Assembly: GCA_023250495.1 (NCBI GenBank)
Contig: JAHFAP010000228.1
Location: 1-5,044 of the forward strand
DNA from: Deltaproteobacteria bacterium
GTDB taxonomy: Bacteria; Desulfobacterota; Binatia; UBA9968
Direction of reading: 5' to 3'
Length of the DNA: 5,044 bases
Position 1 is the stretch's first letter; every line of letters starts with the position of its first letter. Below, piece by piece: positions 1 through 5,044 of this stretch. The notes under the pieces were generated by a model. It searched no databases, had not been told where the DNA came from, and saw only the letters and a list, made by a program, of their open reading frames with translations. The translations under genes and the position numbers were made by a program.

Positions 1-1816
<1,816 letters not shown>

Positions 1817-1817
1817 C

Positions 1818-2132
1818 TCAGGCCTCTTCCATGGTGCACTTCAGGGGATACTCATGCTGGCGCGCCAGACTCTCGACCAGCACGACTTTGGTCTCCGCGA
1901 TTTCATACGGGTAGACGCCCGCCACGCCGATCCCCTTACGATGGACGTGGAGCATGATCTGGACGGCTTCGGTCTGTTCCTTGTGAAAGACGTACTGCAG
2001 CACCTGCACGACAAACTCTTTCGTGGTGTAATCGTCGTTATGCAGAAGAACTTTATAGAGCGGCGGCCTCTTGAGCTTCTTCTCGGTCTCGGTGGCAACT
2101 TCATGCTCAAATTCTACTTCCCGTCGGCTCAT
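1818..2132 (-). CDS. clpS: ATP-dependent Clp protease adaptor protein ClpS
   Basis: Small cytoplasmic adaptor (104 residues; E. coli 106) that binds proteins with bulky hydrophobic N-terminal residues and delivers them to the ClpA N domain. The first 22 residues are a charged, probably flexible tail as usual; the folded core starts at PPLYKVLLHNDD. N-degron pocket residues line up with E. coli at an offset of two: Asn32, Asp33, Asp34 (Asn34-Asp36), Thr36, Met60, Val63, His64 (His66) and Leu97 (Leu99). Residues that contact ClpA in E. coli are also kept (Glu77 and Lys82 for Glu79 and Lys84). The C-terminus EYPLKCTMEEA is typical. The oddity is Lys38 where E. coli has the gatekeeper Met40. The ATG at 2132 has a good Shine-Dalgarno sequence. 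The TGA stop ends one base before the clpA ATG, so the two form one transcriptional unit. Confidence 0.97.
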   Translation of the reverse strand: MSRREVEFEHEVATETEKKLKRPPLYKVLLHNDDYTTKEFVVQVLQYVFHKEQTEAVQIMLHVHRKGIGVAGVYPYEIAETKVVLVESLARQHEYPLKCTMEEA

Positions 2133-2140
2133 ACCGCCCG

Positions 2141-2147
2141 TCCTCTC
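2141..2147 (-). promoter_or_regulatory. Ribosome binding site of clpS
   Basis: On the minus strand GAGAGGA ends eight bases before the ATG at 2132. The spacing is standard and supports this start. Confidence 0.75.
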
Positions 2148-2160
2148 GAAAGGCTAAAAT

Positions 2161-2189
2161 AAATTAACACGCTTCTCTCGACCGCGCAA
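2161..2189 (-). promoter_or_regulatory. Candidate sigma-70-type promoter for clpS-clpA
   Basis: On the minus strand TTGCGC (2189-2184) is followed after 17 bases by TAATTT (2166-2161) in a locally AT-rich stretch. Transcription would start near 2154 and leave a leader of about 20 bases holding only the Shine-Dalgarno sequence. Both hexamers match the consensus at about half of their positions, so this is a weak prediction resting on spacing and location. Confidence 0.35.
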
Positions 2190-2207
2190 TCTGATGACCA
2201 GCGGTCG
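2179..2207. repeat. 7-bp inverted repeat, possible operator, in the divergent intergenic region
   Basis: CGACCGC (2179-2185) and GCGGTCG (2201-2207) are perfect reverse complements separated by 15 bases. Their centres are 22 bp apart, about two helical turns, as expected for a dimeric regulator on one DNA face. The left arm overlaps the candidate clpS -35. It could instead be a chance match or a weak hairpin in a transcript. No regulator is recognisable. Confidence 0.35.
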
Positions 2208-2226
2208 CCCGTCCCTCAGCATCCTC

Positions 2227-2256
2227 TTGAACCGTCGAGGGAAAAGAGGGATATTT
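2227..2256 (+). promoter_or_regulatory. Weak candidate promoter for the CBS-domain gene
   Basis: TTGAAC (2227-2232) is followed after 18 bases by ATATTT (2251-2256). Directly after it lies the short palindrome TTGAGTCAA (2255-2263). The -35 is fair, but the -10 is poor and the spacing loose. A promoter is needed somewhere in this region because the upstream genes point the other way. Confidence 0.25.
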
Positions 2257-2312
2257 GAGTCAACCTTTCTCTACCGAATCTCAGCCATCTCGAAGTGGAA
2301 GGAACTGACCAC

Positions 2313-2318
2313 TGGAGG
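2313..2318 (+). promoter_or_regulatory. Ribosome binding site deciding the CBS-protein start
   Basis: TGGAGG ends six bases before ATG at 2325. This favours that ATG over the in-frame GTG at 2295, which would add ten residues not resembling a CBS motif and would put this site inside the coding region. Confidence 0.7.
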
Positions 2319-2324
2319 CGTCCC

Positions 2325-3185
2325 ATGCTGTCCAACAAAGTCAACGAGATCATGACCCGAGAGCTGATTACCGCTGGCGCGTCGAGCACGATCTTTGACG
2401 TGATGGAGTTGATGGTCGCAAAAAATGTCGGCCGAGTCATCATCACGGAGGACCAAATCCATGTTGGGATATTTACGGAGAAAGATGTTCTGAAACGGGT
2501 GATGAATAGCAAACTGGACCCTAAAAAGACCGGCATCAAGAAGGTGATGACGAGCCCTATCCGGGCCGTTCGACAAGACACTCACATCATTGAAGCGCTT
2601 GGCAAAATGTATAAGTCGAAGTTTCGCCACCTCCTTGTCCGCGAAGAGAAAGGAAAGATCGCCGGCATGATCTCTATGTGGCGCATCCTGAAGCTCGCAG
2701 TCGAGCTGGGGCAAGGCCTGCCGGAAAGCCAGACCGTAGGCAGCATCATGTCGAGGGATGTCGCCACCATTGACGCCTCTCAGTCCGTCGGCGAAGCGAT
2801 TGAACTCATGATTGAGAAGGACACTGGTTGCGTCGTCGTCCTGACCCATGGCGAGCCCAAGGGGATCTTTACCGAGCGCGACGTTCTCAAACGGGTCGCC
2901 ACCAAAGAGATCGACACGAGAAAAACGCCGGTCCGGGAGGTCATGACATCCAATTTAGTGACCTTGCCTCACACCGCTCTGATCGGAAAAGTCTTGGAGG
3001 AGATGTACAAAAGGCGCTTCCGTCACATGCTGATCTTGGGGGACAAAAAACAGCTTGCCGGGATTGTGTCAATGCGAGACGTTTTAAGGTATGCGAAGGC
3101 ATTGGATGTGGATGAAAAGGTCCGAAATACGTGGAAGGAAATCGAGGAATTCTGGGAATCCGAAGAGCATTATACCCCTGGATAG
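2325..3185 (+). CDS. Protein with four CBS motifs (double Bateman module)
   Basis: Soluble 286-residue protein consisting almost wholly of CBS motifs, roughly at residues 5-59, 70-123, 138-191 and 202-256, plus a charged, tryptophan-containing tail (257-286). CBS pairs usually bind adenosine ligands such as AMP, ATP or S-adenosylmethionine and act as energy sensors. The ribose-phosphate signature G-h-h-T/S-x-x-D is intact in motif 1 (GIFTEKD, 48-54), motif 3 (GIFTERD, 180-186) and motif 4 (GIVSMRD, 246-252); motif 2 reads GMISMWR (114-120) and lacks the aspartate. The halves align without gaps at a 132-residue offset, about 44 of 113 positions identical by hand count, so the protein arose by internal duplication. 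No membrane segment, enzymatic or DNA-binding domain is visible. The ATG is chosen for its Shine-Dalgarno sequence. It lies 81 bases upstream of the korA-like gene on the same strand, so co-transcription is likely. The ligand and partner are unknown. Confidence 0.9.
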   Translation: MLSNKVNEIMTRELITAGASSTIFDVMELMVAKNVGRVIITEDQIHVGIFTEKDVLKRVMNSKLDPKKTGIKKVMTSPIRAVRQDTHIIEALGKMYKSKFRHLLVREEKGKIAGMISMWRILKLAVELGQGLPESQTVGSIMSRDVATIDASQSVGEAIELMIEKDTGCVVVLTHGEPKGIFTERDVLKRVATKEIDTRKTPVREVMTSNLVTLPHTALIGKVLEEMYKRRFRHMLILGDKKQLAGIVSMRDVLRYAKALDVDEKVRNTWKEIEEFWESEEHYTPG

Positions 3186-3199
3186 CATCTCACGGTTTC

Positions 3200-3228
3200 T
3201 TGTCTTTCGGTCAAATCCTTGTTAAGTT
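3200..3228 (+). promoter_or_regulatory. Very weak candidate promoter in the CBS-korA gap
   Basis: TTGTCT (3200-3205) is followed after 17 bases by TAAGTT (3223-3228), upstream of the korA Shine-Dalgarno sequence. No terminator hairpin is visible in the 81-base gap, so read-through from the CBS gene is equally plausible and this may be only an internal promoter or chance. Confidence 0.2.
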
Positions 3229-3240
3229 AAAACGCCGAAG

Positions 3241-3249
3241 AGAGGAGGT
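3241..3249 (+). promoter_or_regulatory. Strong but distant Shine-Dalgarno sequence of the korA-like gene
   Basis: AGAGGAGGT is a near-perfect anti-16S match, but 17 bases separate it from the ATG at 3267, against a usual 5-10. An in-frame TAA at 3249-3251 rules out an earlier start beyond it, and the only other start-like codon is ATT at 3264. The N-terminal sequence after 3267 fits the family, so the ATG is retained despite the spacing. Confidence 0.5.
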
Positions 3250-3266
3250 AACTCAGCGGTTCGATT

Positions 3267-5044
3267 ATGGAAACACCAGCGATCAACGACCTCAGCATCT
3301 CCATAGCGACGGAAAATGGCACGGGGAGTGCCTCTGCAAATAACATTCTGTTTAAAGCGATCTTCAAGATGGGCATTCCCTGTTCCTCGAAGAACATGTT
3401 CCCATCGAACATTCAAGGATTGCCTACCTGGTATCAGATTCGGGCCTGCGCTGACGGTTACATGGCGCGCAAGGACGTCATTGACGTCATGGTCATGTTT
3501 AACGATGCGACCGCCGCCAAGGACATTTATCGCGTCAGGGACGGAGGGATCATCCTCTATGATGACTCGACCCCGCTCGCTGCCAATCTGAAGAGAGACG
3601 GGGTTCAGTACTTCGGGGTTCCGGCCAACAAGCTCATCCAAAAAATCGTGCCCGCTTCGCCGCTTCGGATCAAGCAGCGGAACATAATCTATGTCGGCGC
3701 CCTGGCTGCTCTCTTCGGCATCGACATGGCAACTATCAAAGAGGTCCTGCAAGACACCTTCGGCAAAAAACCGGCCGTCATCGAATCCAATCTGGTCTGC
3801 ATCGAGGCCGGCTTCAATCACATGAAAGAGAAGGGCTACACCCAGAACATCGGCCGCTTGGAACCCATCCCCAACGGCAACCAAGGAAAGATTATCACCG
3901 AGGGCAATACCGCCTGCGCCTTGGGGGCCATTTATGGCGGCGCCTCTGTCATCTCGTGGTATCCGATCACACCCTCCAGTTCACTCGCCGAAGCCATAGA
4001 GCACTACATGCCCCGCTTGCGCAAGAACAATGGCAAAACGACCTACGCTATCGTCCAAGCGGAAGACGAAATCGCCGCCGCCAGCATGATGGCGGGAGCG
4101 GGATGGGCCGGGGCCCGAGCGATGACGTCTACCTCCGGGCCTGGGCTCTCGCTCATGAACGAGACCATCGGGCTCGCATACTTTGCCGAGATCCCATGCG
4201 TCCTCTTCATCATCCAGCGCGGCGGACCTTCAACCGGCCTTCCCACGCGCACCCAGCAGGCCGATATCCAGCTCATGTATTATGCCTCGCATGGTGATAC
4301 CCGCCATGTCATCTTAATCCCGCATGACATGAAGTCTTGCTTTGATCTGGCGCGCCGGAGCTTTGACTTTGCTGAGCGGTTCCAGACGCCGGTCTTCGTC
4401 ATGACGGATTTGGACCTGGGAATGAATCTCTGGTCGTCGGAGCCGCTCAAGTTGGAAAAAGAGCCTTTTGACCGGGGCAAGCTCCTCACCGCGGAGCAGC
4501 TCGAGCAATGGGAAAAGCAGGGAAAAAAATTCCGCCGCTACTTTGACTACGACGGGGATGGCGTTCCCTACCGAACCATCCCGGGAAATCCCAACCGAAA
4601 CGCTGCTTACTTCACCCGCGGATCGGGCCACGATTCCGATGCGCGCTATTCCGAGGACGAGAAGGACTATAAAGAAACCCTCGACCGTCTGCGGAAAAAA
4701 TTCGAGACAACTCGTAAGCATGTCCCCAAACCGATTATTGAGACGCACGACGGCATCAAAACGGGAATCATCTGCTTTGGCTCGAGCTACGAGCCGGTGC
4801 GAGAAGCGCGCGACCGCTTGCGGGCCTCGGGGCTCAAGACCAACCACCTCCTGTTAAGGGCGTTGCCTTTGACCCAGGAAAGCCGAGATTTCCTCGCGGC
4901 TCATGACGTCGTCTATCTCGTGGAGCAGAACCGCGACGCTCAGATGGCCTCGATCTTCAAAGACGAGTGGCCGGAGCTGGCGGCGAAAATCGTCAGCATC
5001 CTGATCTACGACGGTCTGCCCGCAACGACTCTAGAGGTCGTGAG
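3267..5044 (+). CDS. korA: 2-oxoacid:ferredoxin oxidoreductase, alpha subunit (gamma-alpha fusion, KorA type; partial at right edge)
   Basis: Subunit of a cytoplasmic CoA-dependent enzyme that oxidatively decarboxylates a 2-oxoacid (2-oxoglutarate or pyruvate) to an acyl-CoA and passes electrons to ferredoxin; it can run reductively in CO2-fixing pathways. The 592 codons seen are uninterrupted, and the family is usually about 570-630 residues, so probably only a few dozen are missing. An N-terminal gamma domain (about 10-195) has NGTGSASAN (17-25) and FPSNIQGLPTW. The alpha domain has GNTACALGA (213-221), YPITPSS (232-238; the YPITP motif shapes substrate and CoA recognition in archaeal homologues), TSGPG (289-293) and RGGPSTGLPTRTQQADI (318-334). 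DGDG (429-432) follows, then a C-terminal transketolase-like domain from about 499. It has no [4Fe-4S] motif; in this two-subunit type, thiamine diphosphate and the cluster sit largely on the beta subunit, expected just downstream. Sequence alone does not settle the 2-oxoacid used. Confidence 0.93.
   Translation, partial: METPAINDLSISIATENGTGSASANNILFKAIFKMGIPCSSKNMFPSNIQGLPTWYQIRACADGYMARKDVIDVMVMFNDATAAKDIYRVRDGGIILYDDSTPLAANLKRDGVQYFGVPANKLIQKIVPASPLRIKQRNIIYVGALAALFGIDMATIKEVLQDTFGKKPAVIESNLVCIEAGFNHMKEKGYTQNIGRLEPIPNGNQGKIITEGNTACALGAIYGGASVISWYPITPSSSLAEAIEHYMPRLRKNNGKTTYAIVQAEDEIAAASMMAGAGWAGARAMTSTSGPGLSLMNETIGLAYFAEIPCVLFIIQRGGPSTGLPTRTQQADIQLMYYASHGDTRHVILIPHDMKSCFDLARRSFDFAERFQTPVFVMTDLDLGMNLWSSEPLKLEKEPFDRGKLLTAEQLEQWEKQGKKFRRYFDYDGDGVPYRTIPGNPNRNAAYFTRGSGHDSDARYSEDEKDYKETLDRLRKKFETTRKHVPKPIIETHDGIKTGIICFGSSYEPVREARDRLRASGLKTNHLLLRALPLTQESRDFLAAHDVVYLVEQNRDAQMASIFKDEWPELAAKIVSILIYDGLPATTLEVV

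Noticed and set aside
2255..2263. Short palindrome TTGAGTCAA upstream of the CBS gene
   Set aside because: Nine bases with a single-base centre is too short to call an operator on its own; it is mentioned only with the weak promoter.
2295..2324. GTG at 2295 as an earlier start of the CBS protein
   Set aside because: The ten extra residues add no CBS sequence, and the good Shine-Dalgarno sequence at 2313-2318 serves the ATG at 2325.
3186..3266. Possible terminator between the CBS gene and korA
   Set aside because: I found no stem followed by a T-run; the gap holds only a weak promoter-like pair and the ribosome binding site.
3222..3884. Minus-strand open frame of 220 codons opposite the korA-like gene
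   Set aside because: It is antisense to the conserved gamma domain of KorA; its length is explained by the codon bias of the real gene.
4314..4847. Minus-strand open frame of 177 codons opposite the korA-like gene
   Set aside because: It is antisense to conserved KorA sequence and has no supporting motif.

Overview
The window looks like ordinary chromosomal DNA from a bacterium of moderately high GC (mid to high 50s percent by eye). It holds four protein genes and no sign of mobile elements, CRISPR arrays, tRNA or rRNA genes. A clpS-clpA pair without a UVR-type ClpC middle domain suggests a Gram-negative-type lineage. A two-subunit-type 2-oxoacid:ferredoxin oxidoreductase alpha subunit is common in anaerobic or autotrophic groups and in several little-cultured phyla. 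I cannot name the phylum from these genes alone.

Layout. The left part (1-2132) is on the minus strand: clpS (2132-1818), then clpA (1816 running off the left edge), separated by one base and probably translationally coupled. Together they form the N-end-rule branch of the Clp protease. ClpS recognises N-degrons and hands the proteins to the ClpA unfoldase, which feeds ClpP (clpP is not in the window). The first 605 residues of clpA are present. Both AAA+ modules begin here, but the ClpP-docking loop and C-terminus lie outside.

A divergent intergenic region (2133-2324) separates clpS from the right-hand, plus-strand genes. It carries the two Shine-Dalgarno sequences, weak candidate promoters in both directions and a 7-bp inverted repeat that overlaps the candidate clpS -35.

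The right part holds a 286-residue protein made of four CBS motifs (2325-3185). These are two Bateman modules related by an indel-free duplication with a period of 132 residues. An 81-base gap follows, then a gamma-alpha fused subunit of a 2-oxoacid:ferredoxin oxidoreductase (korA-like, 3267 running off the right edge, 592 codons seen, probably nearly complete). The beta subunit (korB) would be expected just downstream. The adjacency suggests, but does not prove, that the CBS protein senses adenine nucleotides and is functionally linked to this central-carbon enzyme.

I did not find a clearly undescribed system. The points most worth checking are the CBS-korA linkage with one degenerate nucleotide site out of four, a lysine at the ClpS substrate gatekeeper position, and the inverted repeat in the divergent promoter region.
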